Positions 1-10,461 are shown, numbered from the stretch's first letter. The stretch: DNA of 64,000 nt from an uncultured bacterium (GCA_950022495.1 CATLLJ010000009.1:29070-93069); one strand, 5' to 3'. Numbers and translations are program-made. Notes: a model not told the origin generated them from the letters alone.

Positions 1-78
1 AGACATCTTACGACAGCTGATTCGTATAGTGAAATTACAGCAAGAACAAAAAAATTATTGGAGACATTAAATAAATAA
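1..78 (+). CDS. C-terminal fragment of an upstream gene (RHLTTADSYSEITARTKKLLETLNK*), truncated by window edge
   Basis: Open frame 1 from base 1 to TAA at 76-78, overlapping the next start codon (TAATG). Confidence 0.55.
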   Translation, partial: RHLTTADSYSEITARTKKLLETLNK

Positions 79-1025
79 TGACAGATAAGCATTTTGATTT
101 AATTACAATCGGAGAAAGCCTTATAGAATTATCTTCCAGCCAAAAACTGGGCAATGCAGAATGCCTGCATAAATATTACGGCGGAGATACATTAGTTGCA
201 GCGGTTGCTGCAAAAAGACTCAATTCTAAAGTAGGTTTTGTAACCTGTCTTGGAGACGATGTATTTAAAGATTTTATGCTTACAGCATGGAAAAATGAAG
301 GACTGGACACACAGCATGTAAAAGTGGTTAACGAAAGAAACGGACTTTACATGGTTTCCAGAACATCTCCTCATGATAAAGAATTCGTTTACTATAGAAA
401 AAAAATAGCACCTTCTAAATTATCAATAGATGATATTGATGTTGAATACATTAAAAGGGCAAAAATAATCTATACATCAGGAATTACACAATCGTTATCA
501 ATGAGTTCCAGAGAAGCCGTGAAAAAAGCATTTGAAATCGCAAAAGAAAATGGTGTTATAACAGCGTATGATCCGAACTATTCTTCTTTATTAAGTACAG
601 AAGAAGATGCAAAAGAATTTTTCAACGAAATCATTCCATTAACAGATATTTTGTTTATGAGCTCAAAATACGATACAAAAAGCATTTTTGAAATCGAAAC
701 AGTTGAAAATATTATAAAACACATTACGGATTTAGGTGTACAAACAGTTGTTATTAAATCAGCACAAGATAAAGGGTATTTTGTAAACTCACAAGGCAAC
801 ACTAATTTTATACCATTCTATACTGAAAATATTGTTGACACAACATCTTCAGGGGATGCATTCAATGGAGCATATTTACATGCTATTGCAAATGGATACA
901 GTGCACCGGAAGCGGCAAGAATTGCATCTATAGATGCCGGTTTACAAGCTCAGGGAATAGGGGCAATTAAATCAGTACCATATCATGATGATGTGTACCA
1001 AATTTTTAAAACAGAGGATTTTTAA
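78..1025 (+). CDS. PfkB-family carbohydrate kinase (2-keto-3-deoxygluconate kinase-like)
   Basis: PfkB motifs: GGDTLVAAVAAKRL, YDPNYSSLL, and C-terminal DTTSSGDAFNGAYLHAI. Confidence 0.85.
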   Translation: MTDKHFDLITIGESLIELSSSQKLGNAECLHKYYGGDTLVAAVAAKRLNSKVGFVTCLGDDVFKDFMLTAWKNEGLDTQHVKVVNERNGLYMVSRTSPHDKEFVYYRKKIAPSKLSIDDIDVEYIKRAKIIYTSGITQSLSMSSREAVKKAFEIAKENGVITAYDPNYSSLLSTEEDAKEFFNEIIPLTDILFMSSKYDTKSIFEIETVENIIKHITDLGVQTVVIKSAQDKGYFVNSQGNTNFIPFYTENIVDTTSSGDAFNGAYLHAIANGYSAPEAARIASIDAGLQAQGIGAIKSVPYHDDVYQIFKTEDF

Positions 1026-2038
1026 TGAAAAAAAGAGTTGTTTTATCTGGATATTTTGGATTTAAAAACTTCGGCGATGAAGCAATTTTATCTGTCCTGA
1101 TAAATAAACTCCAACAAGACAAACACAGAATTACAGTTATATCTTCCAATCCTCAATATACCAAATCTCAATATAAACATATTAGAAGCGTTCAGACTTT
1201 TAATATCCCTGATATTTTTGCTGCAATCCGAAAATCAGATGTGCTAATTTCGGGAGGAGGAAGCCTTCTTCAGGATGTTACCAGCCTAAAAAGCTTATTT
1301 TATTACTTATTTGTTATATTTTTAGGATTATTTTTACACAAAGATGTCATTATTTTTGCACAGGGAATAGGTCCGCTTAATAATAAATTCGGAGAACTTC
1401 TAACTCAAACATTATTAAAAAATTGTAAATATGTCAGCGTTAGGGATGAAAAAAGTTTAGAACTTCTAAAAAGCTGGGGGATAAAAGCTGATTTACTTTG
1501 TGACCCGATTTTTTCGACACAAATACCTCATTATAAAAAAACAAATACAGTTGCGGTTCAGTTAAGAGATTTTCAAACAATGAATGAAGATTTTATTGAT
1601 AGACTTGCACAAAAAATATCCAAAGAATTTTCAGATAAAGACATTGAAATTTATTCTTTTCAGGATGAAATAGACTTAGAGGTTTGTCAAAAATTTGAAA
1701 AAGCAGTTAATATGCTGAACCCGTCAATAAAAACTACTTTATACTCAAATCTTACAAATAGTGAAATAATAAATAATCTTGCAAAAGCAGAATATCTGGT
1801 GGGTATGAGATTTCACGCCATAATTATCGGACTGCTTGCAAAATGTAAAATCTTAGCGATAAACTACGATATCAAAGTTGAAAAATTAGCAAAAGAATTC
1901 GATTTACCAATAATTGATTTAAAACGAGAGTTTAATAATCAATTTGCAGAATTAAAAAATCAGAATACTAAAATCACTTCAACAAAAGTTCAATCCAAAC
2001 AATTTGACTGGAGTGGATTTAATTCTGCAATTAATTAG
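1025..2038 (+). CDS. Polysaccharide pyruvyl transferase, CsaB-like
   Basis: SGYFGFKNFGDEAIL N-terminus, ISGGGSLLQDVTS, FAQGIGPL, YLVGMRFHAIIIGLL motifs; start overlaps preceding stop. Confidence 0.85.
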   Translation: MKKRVVLSGYFGFKNFGDEAILSVLINKLQQDKHRITVISSNPQYTKSQYKHIRSVQTFNIPDIFAAIRKSDVLISGGGSLLQDVTSLKSLFYYLFVIFLGLFLHKDVIIFAQGIGPLNNKFGELLTQTLLKNCKYVSVRDEKSLELLKSWGIKADLLCDPIFSTQIPHYKKTNTVAVQLRDFQTMNEDFIDRLAQKISKEFSDKDIEIYSFQDEIDLEVCQKFEKAVNMLNPSIKTTLYSNLTNSEIINNLAKAEYLVGMRFHAIIIGLLAKCKILAINYDIKVEKLAKEFDLPIIDLKREFNNQFAELKNQNTKITSTKVQSKQFDWSGFNSAIN

Positions 2039-2177
2039 CCATGTGGCTATAATGTAAATTTATATTGCTAAAACATTAGCCATTCGGGTAATATTTTTTC
2101 GATGCGACTAAATATCAATCATTCACCATATTAAAATTACAAAAGAGAAGAGATTTTAAATTTAATGTGGAGGAGAA

Positions 2178-3284
2178 ATGGTTAAAAATCTAGTTGTAGG
2201 TGCCGGTTTTTCAGGAGCAACAATAGCAAACTTAATTGCAGAACAACTTGGCGAAGAAGTTCTTGTTATTGATAAAAAAGATCATATTGCAGGAAATTGT
2301 TATGATTACCGCGATGAAAACGGAATTATGATACATAAATACGGCTCGCATATTTTTCATACAAAATCTGAAAAAGTATGGAAATATCTTAAACAATTCA
2401 CAGATTTTAATACCTATATGCACAAAGTTATCGGGATTTTAGACGGAATAGAAACGCATATTCCATTTAATTTTAATACACTGTATGATGTTTTCCCTAA
2501 AACTCTGGCTTCAAGATTAGAACAAAAATTACTGGATATCTTTGAAGTTAACTCAAAAGTTCCGATTTTAGAGTTCCAAAAACAGGATGACGATGATTTA
2601 AAATTTCTAGCAAATTACGTATATGAAAAAATCTTCTTACATTACACAACAAAACAATGGGGAGTTTCCCCTGAAGAAGTCGATGGAGCTGTAACGGCAA
2701 GGGTTCCGGTGTACTTAAGCAAAGATAACAGATATTTTCAAGACAAATATCAGGGTATTCCATTAGAAGGTTATACAAAAGTTGTAAAAAAAATGCTTGA
2801 CCATAAAAATATAAAAGTGAAGCTGAATACAGACTTCAAAGACCTGAAAGATGAGGATTTTGAAAGAGTATTTTATACAGGACCAATTGATGAATTTTTC
2901 AACTATAAATTCGGTCAATTGCCATATAGAAGCGTAAATTTCAAATTTGAAACTTATGACAAAGAATACTATCAGCAAAATGCCTGTGTAAATTATCCTT
3001 GCAACTATGATTTTACAAGAATTCATGAGTACAAATACTACCTTGACGATAAATCAAAAAAAACAGTTATTGCCAAAGAATATTCTGAATTTTTTGAATT
3101 AGGCAAGAACGAAAGATATTACCCGATACCAAAAGACGAAAATACACAGCTTTATGAAAAATATTTACAAGAAGCAAAACAAATGAAAAATGTTTATTTT
3201 CTTGGCAGACTGGGAGACTACAAATATTACGATATGGACAAAGCCATTCTTAGAGCAATGGAATTATTTGAAGAGATTAAATAG
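2178..3284 (+). CDS. glf: UDP-galactopyranose mutase
   Basis: FAD-binding VGAGFSGATIA; HKYGSHIFHT; YTGPIDEFFNYKFGQLPYRS; FLGRLGDYKYYDMDKAI. Confidence 0.95.
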   Translation: MVKNLVVGAGFSGATIANLIAEQLGEEVLVIDKKDHIAGNCYDYRDENGIMIHKYGSHIFHTKSEKVWKYLKQFTDFNTYMHKVIGILDGIETHIPFNFNTLYDVFPKTLASRLEQKLLDIFEVNSKVPILEFQKQDDDDLKFLANYVYEKIFLHYTTKQWGVSPEEVDGAVTARVPVYLSKDNRYFQDKYQGIPLEGYTKVVKKMLDHKNIKVKLNTDFKDLKDEDFERVFYTGPIDEFFNYKFGQLPYRSVNFKFETYDKEYYQQNACVNYPCNYDFTRIHEYKYYLDDKSKKTVIAKEYSEFFELGKNERYYPIPKDENTQLYEKYLQEAKQMKNVYFLGRLGDYKYYDMDKAILRAMELFEEIK

Positions 3285-3302
3285 TTTTTACGGATATATT
3301 AA

Positions 3303-5102
3303 ATGAAAAAGATTAAAGAATACATTGTAGAAATAATTAATGAAACAGATAAAGATAAACTTTTATATAATTATGCAAAAGTTCTTCCATATTTCAAAAA
3401 ATACTGGTTTAGAACAATGCTGGCACTTGGACTTGCAATCCCTATAGGGTCGTTGGATGCGGTTATTGCACTATCGTTAAAACCATATATGGATATTGTT
3501 ATGGTAGACAAAACCGTACAATCACCGTGGTATATTCCATTATTAATAATTGCATTTACATCAACTCAGGGACTTTTAAACTACCTGTCAACATATATGA
3601 ATGCCTGGGTAGGCGGAAAAGTTACAAATGATTTTAAAAAGACCTTATACAACAAACTTATGCACAAAGATGCATCATATTTTGACACAAAAACATCCGG
3701 CGATATTATGCGATTTTTCAATAATGATGCAACCACAGCCTGCGGTAGTCTGTTAAACAACTTAAAAACAGGCATCTCACGTGTTTTTTCATCAATATCG
3801 TTAATCGCAGTATTATTATATAACTCATGGCAATTAGCTATTATCGCAATCATAGTTTTAGTATGTGCAGTCGTACCGCTGACAAAAATGCGGGCACTTA
3901 TAAAATCAATTACTGACAAATCAGAATCCGCAGGCGGCAAGATTATTACCGCATATAATGAAGCTTTTGCCGGTAATAAAGTGATTACGGCGTACAATCT
4001 TTATAATCATCAAAATAAAAATTTCAGCAATGATTTAGATACAGTATTCAAATTGGGAATGAAAATAACTCAAAAAACCGGCTGGCTGTCACCAATGATG
4101 CACATAATTGTATCAATTGGAATTGCTGCAGTAATTGGTCTTGGCAGTTATATGATTGTCACCAAAACAATCACCAGCGGTAATTTTGTATCATTTATCA
4201 CAGCCTTAATAATGCTATACACCCCGATTAAATTACTTGGAAACAATGCAAAAAATATGCAAAATGCACTTCTTGCATTAGAAAGGGTAATTAAACAGCT
4301 TGATGCACTTCCAAAAATTCAAGATAAAGAAAATGCAAAACTACTAAAAGGTATAGAAAACTCTATTGAATTCAAAAACGTAAACTTTGAATACAAAAAG
4401 AACAAACCTGTTTTAAAAGACGTATCATTTAGTGTTCAAAAAGGCGAAACTTTTGCACTTGTCGGGAATTCAGGCGGAGGTAAAAGTACCATTGTTAATC
4501 TAATTCCACGTTTTTATGATATCAAATCAGGTGAAATCCTAATTGATGGTACAGACATTAAAGATTTTTCTTTAGAAAGCCTCAGAGATAATATTTCAAT
4601 AGTATTTCAAGATAATTTCTTATTCTCAGGCACAATAAGAGAGAATATTATGCTTGGAAATCTTAATGCAACAGATGCAGAATTAAAAGAAGCTATTAAA
4701 GACTCGTATCTTGAAGATTTCATAAACAGCCTTGAAAAAGGTCTTGATACAAACATTGGTGAACGCGGAGTTCTACTCTCAGGCGGTCAGAAGCAAAGAA
4801 TCGGAATAGCCAGAGCATTTTTAAAAAATGCACCTATATTGATTTTAGACGAAGCAACATCAGCTTTGGATAATGAAGCAGAAAAAATCGTTCAGCAAGC
4901 TATAGAAAACTTAATGAAAGATAGAACAGTGTTTGTCATAGCACACAGATTAACAACAGTGCAGAATGCAGACAGGATTGCTGTTATAAAAAATGGCGAA
5001 CTTGTAGAACTTGGAAATCATAATGAATTAATAAACATTACAGACGGAACATACCGTCATTTGTATGAATCACAATTTGCAAAAACGGAGGCTTTAGTAT
5101 AA
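3303..5102 (+). CDS. MsbA-type ABC transporter (fused TM domain and ATPase)
   Basis: Walker A GNSGGGKST, signature LSGGQKQR, Walker B LILDEATSALD, N-terminal ABC exporter TM segment. Confidence 0.92.
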   Translation: MKKIKEYIVEIINETDKDKLLYNYAKVLPYFKKYWFRTMLALGLAIPIGSLDAVIALSLKPYMDIVMVDKTVQSPWYIPLLIIAFTSTQGLLNYLSTYMNAWVGGKVTNDFKKTLYNKLMHKDASYFDTKTSGDIMRFFNNDATTACGSLLNNLKTGISRVFSSISLIAVLLYNSWQLAIIAIIVLVCAVVPLTKMRALIKSITDKSESAGGKIITAYNEAFAGNKVITAYNLYNHQNKNFSNDLDTVFKLGMKITQKTGWLSPMMHIIVSIGIAAVIGLGSYMIVTKTITSGNFVSFITALIMLYTPIKLLGNNAKNMQNALLALERVIKQLDALPKIQDKENAKLLKGIENSIEFKNVNFEYKKNKPVLKDVSFSVQKGETFALVGNSGGGKSTIVNLIPRFYDIKSGEILIDGTDIKDFSLESLRDNISIVFQDNFLFSGTIRENIMLGNLNATDAELKEAIKDSYLEDFINSLEKGLDTNIGERGVLLSGGQKQRIGIARAFLKNAPILILDEATSALDNEAEKIVQQAIENLMKDRTVFVIAHRLTTVQNADRIAVIKNGELVELGNHNELINITDGTYRHLYESQFAKTEALV

Positions 5103-5151
5103 GACCCAAAAGAATACACATAAAACTTACTTTAGTAAATAAGGAGGAAAA

Positions 5152-6045
5152 ATGCAAAAACCAGTCATTATTGCAGAAATAGGATGCAATCATAAAGGAG
5201 ACATGAATATTGCTCACAAAATGATTAAACTATTAGGGACATTCAAATTGTTAAACGAGAACTCTTATATTGATATCGTTAAATTTCAGAAACGTACAAA
5301 TAAAGAGCTATTATCACAAGATGAATACAATGCACCTCATCCAAATCCTAGAAATAGTTATGGTAGAACCTATGGAGAACACAGAGAGTTTTTAGAATTT
5401 AATTTAGAACAAAATAAACAATTAAAAAAATGGTGTGAAGAGGAAGGTATAACTTATTCAACTTCTACCTGGGATTTAACTGCAGCTAAAGAAATTGTCT
5501 CAATAAATCCTAAATTAATTAAAGTTCCATCTGCAAGTAATTTAAATTTTGAAATGCTAGAATATTTAAGAGATAATTATTGTGGAGAAATACATTTATC
5601 CTTTGGGATGACTACAAGAGAAGAAGAAAGAAAAATTATTGATTTCTTCAAACTAAAAAACAGAGCAAAAGATATGGTAATTTATGCTTGTACATCTGGA
5701 TATCCAGTTCCATTTGAGGACATATGCTTGAATGAAATTACCAGACTTAAAGAAACTTATGGCAAAGAGGTAAAAGCTATAGGGTTTTCTGGACACCATC
5801 TAGGTATTGCTGTTGATATTGCAGCACTAGCACTTGGGGCAACATATTTTGAGAGACATTTTACACTAGACAGAACGTGGAAAGGAACAGACCATGCTGC
5901 AAGTCTTGAACCTCAAGGATTACAAAAACTTGCAAGGGATTTAAGGCAGGCACATTTAGCACTTCAATACAAAGATAAAGAAATACTTGATATTGAAGCA
6001 GTACAACGTAAAAAACTAAAACACGAAGTAGAATTATGTAAGTAA
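5152..6045 (+). CDS. NeuB-family nonulosonate (sialic acid/KDN-type) synthase, apparently lacking a C-terminal SAF domain
   Basis: IAEIGCNHKGD, VKFQKR, STSTWDLTAA, KVPSASNLN, GFSGHHLG, GATYFERHFTLDRTWKGTDHAASLEP motifs; protein ends soon after the barrel. Confidence 0.88.
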   Translation: MQKPVIIAEIGCNHKGDMNIAHKMIKLLGTFKLLNENSYIDIVKFQKRTNKELLSQDEYNAPHPNPRNSYGRTYGEHREFLEFNLEQNKQLKKWCEEEGITYSTSTWDLTAAKEIVSINPKLIKVPSASNLNFEMLEYLRDNYCGEIHLSFGMTTREEERKIIDFFKLKNRAKDMVIYACTSGYPVPFEDICLNEITRLKETYGKEVKAIGFSGHHLGIAVDIAALALGATYFERHFTLDRTWKGTDHAASLEPQGLQKLARDLRQAHLALQYKDKEILDIEAVQRKKLKHEVELCK

Positions 6046-6056
6046 GGAGTTTTATA

Positions 6057-8048
6057 ATGCCAAAAGTATCAATAGTAATACCTATTTATAAAGTAGAAAA
6101 ATTTTTACGCCAATGTTTAGATAGTGTAATTAACCAAACATTAGAAGATATAGAAATAATATTAGTAGATGATGGCAGTCCAGATAGTTGTCCACAAATT
6201 TGTGATGAATATGCAGCAAAAGACAGTCGAATTAAAGTTATTCATAAAGAAAATGGAGGATATGGAACAGCTTGCAATAGAGGAATTGAAGAAGCAACTG
6301 GAGATTATATTGGTTTAGTTGAATCTGATGACTGGATAGAACCAGACATGTACGAAAAACTTTATAATCAAATTACAAAATTTGATGCTGATGTATGTAT
6401 TACTTCATTTTATGAATATATGGAAGATTCCTTATTTAAAGATGGAACACATAATAGGAAATTCATGGAAACAATTAATAATACAACAAACAATAATCTA
6501 TTTTCCATTATGGATTTTCCTTTTTTATATACCGTCCATGAATCGGTTTGGGCAAAATTATATAAAAAAGAATTTATAAAAAATATTAAATTTAGTGAAC
6601 AGAAAGGAGCTAGCTATCAGGATGGTCCATTTATGACTGAAATATTTTGCAAAACAGATAAAATAATAGCTGTACACGATTTTTTATATCACTATCGTAT
6701 AGATAATATAAATTCATCAGCTTCAAATAAACGTAAAGATGCTAGACTAATGACAATATTAGATCAAAGAGAACTTGCTAAAAATATTTTGATAAAATAC
6801 AATAAATATAATGATTTAAAAGAAGAATTTTATTATCAATCTTTAAAAGCACCATTCCGGTTTTATCGAAATATATCATCTAAATATAAAAAAGAATTCT
6901 ATGAAAAGTGGAAAAGTTTTATAAAAGATCTAACAATTGAAGACTGTTCAAAATTTAAATTATTACCTAAAAATAAAATTCAATTTTTAAAGGCACTAAT
7001 TGAAGATAATTATAGAGCATCTCAATTTGACGAATATTCATCATTTGATATACTTGGGTATCCAATAATTGAAAGAACAACTAAAAATAATAATACAAAA
7101 AAAAGATTTTTAGGGATACCATATTGTACAAGAAGACATATTAATGGCTACTTATATAAAGAATTCCTAGGTAAAGCATATAGAATAAAACAAGATCAGT
7201 ATTATGAAAAGCACTATATATTTGGAATTCAAGTTTTATGTAAAAAAAATAGAAAAAAATATGATGATATCAATAATTTCTTATATTTTAATGAAATTGC
7301 ACAAAACATACATCCCATCATATTTAAAAATTCAAAAAATAAAAATCTGGGTAGAGATGTAATATTATTTGCGTGTGGACCAAGTGCCAGATATTATGAA
7401 ATAATAGATAATGCAGTACATGTAAGTATAAACAGAGCAATGCTAAATACGAATATTAGATTTGATACTTTATTTATGCACGATGAAGAGTTTGTAATTG
7501 AAAATTTGCATACATTAAAAAACTATGATGCAGAAAAATATTGTGCATATCATATCAACAAAAAAAATGCTAAAAATTTTAATACCTCAACCAAAGACCT
7601 ATTATATATTGGAGCAAAAAGATTTTTAATTTCGGATCCGCAATATAAAGGAGCGGATGAAAATATTCCTGATATAATAAATCCTGATATTTCAAAAGGT
7701 TTACTATACGACAGAGGAGGTGGAACTGTTTTTTCTGCATTACAGTATATTTTATACACACATCCAAAACGAATATATCTTGTAGGTTGTGATTGCACAG
7801 ATAGTGGATATTTTTATGATAGGCAAAGAAAAAACATTTTATTATCTAAAACTGAACATTTATGGCATGAAGCCGCATATGCGATAAAAATCCTATATCC
7901 AGATATTGAAGTAATTTCAATTAATCCAGTTGGTTTAAAAGGTTTATTCCACGATGTTTATACTACAGATTATTTAAATGAACATCCTGAAATTAAAAAT
8001 GTTGAAATTATAAAAGGCTCAACAGAAAAAGAGGTAGTAAATGTCTAA
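6057..8048 (+). CDS. Bifunctional-looking protein: N-terminal family 2 glycosyltransferase plus C-terminal DUF115/sialyltransferase-like domain
   Basis: N-term VSIVIPIYKVEKFLRQCLDSVINQTLEDIEIILVDDGSPD (GT-A); C-term DVILFACGPSARYYEIIDNAVHVSINRAML ... YLVGCDCTDSGYF. Confidence 0.8.
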   Translation: MPKVSIVIPIYKVEKFLRQCLDSVINQTLEDIEIILVDDGSPDSCPQICDEYAAKDSRIKVIHKENGGYGTACNRGIEEATGDYIGLVESDDWIEPDMYEKLYNQITKFDADVCITSFYEYMEDSLFKDGTHNRKFMETINNTTNNNLFSIMDFPFLYTVHESVWAKLYKKEFIKNIKFSEQKGASYQDGPFMTEIFCKTDKIIAVHDFLYHYRIDNINSSASNKRKDARLMTILDQRELAKNILIKYNKYNDLKEEFYYQSLKAPFRFYRNISSKYKKEFYEKWKSFIKDLTIEDCSKFKLLPKNKIQFLKALIEDNYRASQFDEYSSFDILGYPIIERTTKNNNTKKRFLGIPYCTRRHINGYLYKEFLGKAYRIKQDQYYEKHYIFGIQVLCKKNRKKYDDINNFLYFNEIAQNIHPIIFKNSKNKNLGRDVILFACGPSARYYEIIDNAVHVSINRAMLNTNIRFDTLFMHDEEFVIENLHTLKNYDAEKYCAYHINKKNAKNFNTSTKDLLYIGAKRFLISDPQYKGADENIPDIINPDISKGLLYDRGGGTVFSALQYILYTHPKRIYLVGCDCTDSGYFYDRQRKNILLSKTEHLWHEAAYAIKILYPDIEVISINPVGLKGLFHDVYTTDYLNEHPEIKNVEIIKGSTEKEVVNV

Positions 8049-8715
8049 TATTGCATTTATACCGGTAAGAGGAGGTAGTAAATCTATTCCGCTTAAAAAT
8101 ATAAAAATACTAGCAGGTTATCCGCTTGTATATTGGACTGCAAAAGCAGCAAATGATGCAGCATGTATTGATCAGGTTGTCATAGCAACTGATAGTGAAG
8201 AAATAAAACAAACAGTACAGAAATTTAATCTTCCCAAAATAGAAATTTATAATAGAAGAAGTGAAAATGCACAAGATACATCAACAACTGAAAGTGTTAT
8301 GATTGAATATATTCATTCAACAAATTTAAAAAGTGATGATTATTTTTTTCTAATACAAGCTACATCCCCCCTATTAAAAGCAAAACATATTGACAGCATG
8401 TTTCAAAATTTATTACAAGATAATGCAGACTCTGCATTATCTTGTGTAGAAAACAAAAGATTTTACTGGACAGAAGATGGAAAATCTATTAATTATGATT
8501 ATAAAAATAGACCACGCCGCCAAGATTTTAAAGGGTTAATGATGGAAAATGGGGCTTGTTATATAAATTCAGTAAAAAATATTTTATTAAATAACAATAG
8601 ACTATCTGGTAAAATTTCTGTATATCAAATGCCAGATTATACTGCCGTCGAAATAGATGAACCTGATGATTTTTTACTAATAGAAAAATTAATGGAGAAA
8701 CATAATGATGACTAA
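8041..8715 (+). CDS. CMP-nonulosonate cytidylyltransferase (NeuA-like)
   Basis: IAFIPVRGGSKSIPLKNIKILAGYPLVYWT, VVIATDSEEI, LIQATSPLLKAKHID. Confidence 0.9.
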   Translation: MSNIAFIPVRGGSKSIPLKNIKILAGYPLVYWTAKAANDAACIDQVVIATDSEEIKQTVQKFNLPKIEIYNRRSENAQDTSTTESVMIEYIHSTNLKSDDYFFLIQATSPLLKAKHIDSMFQNLLQDNADSALSCVENKRFYWTEDGKSINYDYKNRPRRQDFKGLMMENGACYINSVKNILLNNNRLSGKISVYQMPDYTAVEIDEPDDFLLIEKLMEKHNDD

Positions 8716-9538
8716 AATTAAACTTTTTGCAACAGATGTTGATGGAACAATGACTGATGGTTGTATGTATTATAATGAAAATGGTACAGAATCTAAAAAA
8801 TTCAATTTCCAAGATGGTATGGGATTTCAACTATTAAGAGTGGCTGGAATTAAAACGGCAATCATAACAAGCGAAGACACTTCAATTGTTCAAAAAAGAG
8901 CTAAAAAATTAAAAATTGATTACTTATCTATGGGAACTTGGAAAAAATTAGATTATATCAAACATATTTGTCAAGAACTTGGAATAAGCTTAGAAGAAGT
9001 AGCATATATTGGAGATGATATTAATGATATCGAACTATTATCAGCTGTTGGCTATAAAGCTTGTCCACAAAATGCAACAGAAGAGGTTAAAAAGATTAAA
9101 AATATTAAAATATTAAAAAATAAAGGAGGAGAAGGAGCAATTAGAGAATTTATTGAAATGCTTATTAATAATAATTATACAAATGAAAATAGTAATTCTG
9201 AAACAATTAGCCGCCCATGGGGATATTACATCTGTAAAGATAAAGGAATAAATTATTTAACTAAAATAATTTGTGTAAAACCTAACCAACAATTATCACT
9301 ACAATCACATAAATATCGCTCTGAACATTGGGTAGTTCTTGAAGGAAATGCTACAGTTATCAAAAATAATACAATATATAATTTAACAGAGGGTGAAAGC
9401 ATTGATATTTCAATAGATGTTAAACATTCTTTACAAAATAAAACAAATAAAGACTTGAAAATATTAGAAATCCAATTTGGAGAAATTCTTTTAGAAGAAG
9501 ATATTATTAGATACGCAGATATATATGGAAGGAGTTAA
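8705..9538 (+). CDS. Fusion of KdsC-like HAD phosphatase and type II mannose-6-phosphate isomerase-like cupin
   Basis: HAD: LFATDVDGTMTDG ... IGDDINDIELL; cupin: SRPWGYYICKDKG ... LSLQSHKYRSEHWVVLEGNATV ... EDIIRYADIYGR. Confidence 0.85.
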   Translation: MMTKIKLFATDVDGTMTDGCMYYNENGTESKKFNFQDGMGFQLLRVAGIKTAIITSEDTSIVQKRAKKLKIDYLSMGTWKKLDYIKHICQELGISLEEVAYIGDDINDIELLSAVGYKACPQNATEEVKKIKNIKILKNKGGEGAIREFIEMLINNNYTNENSNSETISRPWGYYICKDKGINYLTKIICVKPNQQLSLQSHKYRSEHWVVLEGNATVIKNNTIYNLTEGESIDISIDVKHSLQNKTNKDLKILEIQFGEILLEEDIIRYADIYGRS

Positions 9539-10417
9539 ATGAAAGGAATAATTTTAGCAGCAGGTGCAGGAACAAGACTTTATCCGGCATCTTTACCAAT
9601 ATCAAAAATACTATTACCTATTTACGATAAACCAATGATATATTATCCGCTGTCAACATTGATGTTAGCCGGAATTAAAGAAGTTCTAATAATTACTAAC
9701 GAAGCTGATTATGACAACTTTGTTAAACTGCTGGGTGACGGCTCTCATTTAGGAATGAGCATTCATTATAAAATACAATATGTGCAGCGTGGAATTGCAG
9801 ATGCTCTTCTTGTAGGTGAAGATTTTATTGGCGACGACGATGTAGCACTAATACTTGGTGATAATATTTTCCATGGTTTTGGATTTTCAACACTTATGAA
9901 AAACGCTATCAAATCCAACAACGGAGCAATCGTGTTCGGTTACAGGGTTAAAGATCCTGAAAGATTCGGGGTTATTGAGTTTGACGAAAATAAAAAAGCT
10001 ATATCTTTAGAAGAAAAACCTCAAATACCAAAGTCAAACTATGCAGTTACAGGTTTGTATTTTTATGACAAAAATGTTTGCAAGTATGCAAAAACACTTC
10101 AGCCATCCGCTCGCGGAGAGTTGGAAATCACAGATTTAAATAAAATCTATCTTGAAAAAGGTTTATTGAATGTAGAAATTCTTGGACGAGGATTTGCTTG
10201 GCTTGATACTGGAACTCATGAATCAATGCTTCAGGCAAGTAATTTTATATCATCAATGGAACTAAATAAAGGCGAAAAGATTGCATGTCTTGAAGAAATA
10301 GCCATAAATCAGAGATTTATCAGTGCTGAAAAAGTTTTAGAACTCTGTAAGAACTACAAAAGTGACTACTACAAATATATTCAGGACACCTTTAAAAAAC
10401 AAGAAATTCTATTGTAA
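9539..10417 (+). CDS. rfbA: Glucose-1-phosphate thymidylyltransferase
   Basis: MKGIILAAGAGTRLYPASLPISKILLPIYDKPMIYYPLSTLMLAGI; LGDNIFHG; GRGFAWLDTGTHESML. Confidence 0.95.
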   Translation: MKGIILAAGAGTRLYPASLPISKILLPIYDKPMIYYPLSTLMLAGIKEVLIITNEADYDNFVKLLGDGSHLGMSIHYKIQYVQRGIADALLVGEDFIGDDDVALILGDNIFHGFGFSTLMKNAIKSNNGAIVFGYRVKDPERFGVIEFDENKKAISLEEKPQIPKSNYAVTGLYFYDKNVCKYAKTLQPSARGELEITDLNKIYLEKGLLNVEILGRGFAWLDTGTHESMLQASNFISSMELNKGEKIACLEEIAINQRFISAEKVLELCKNYKSDYYKYIQDTFKKQEILL

Positions 10418-10461
10418 AATTAAAATTTGACAGATAGTTAAATAGCACATACAATAAAATA

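Noticed and set aside
192-802. Minus-strand ORFs 192-374 and 578-802 and similar short antisense ORFs throughout (for example 2232-3026, 3581-3997, 13779-14234, 60378-60897)
   Set aside because: They lie antisense to confidently identified genes and show no recognisable protein features.
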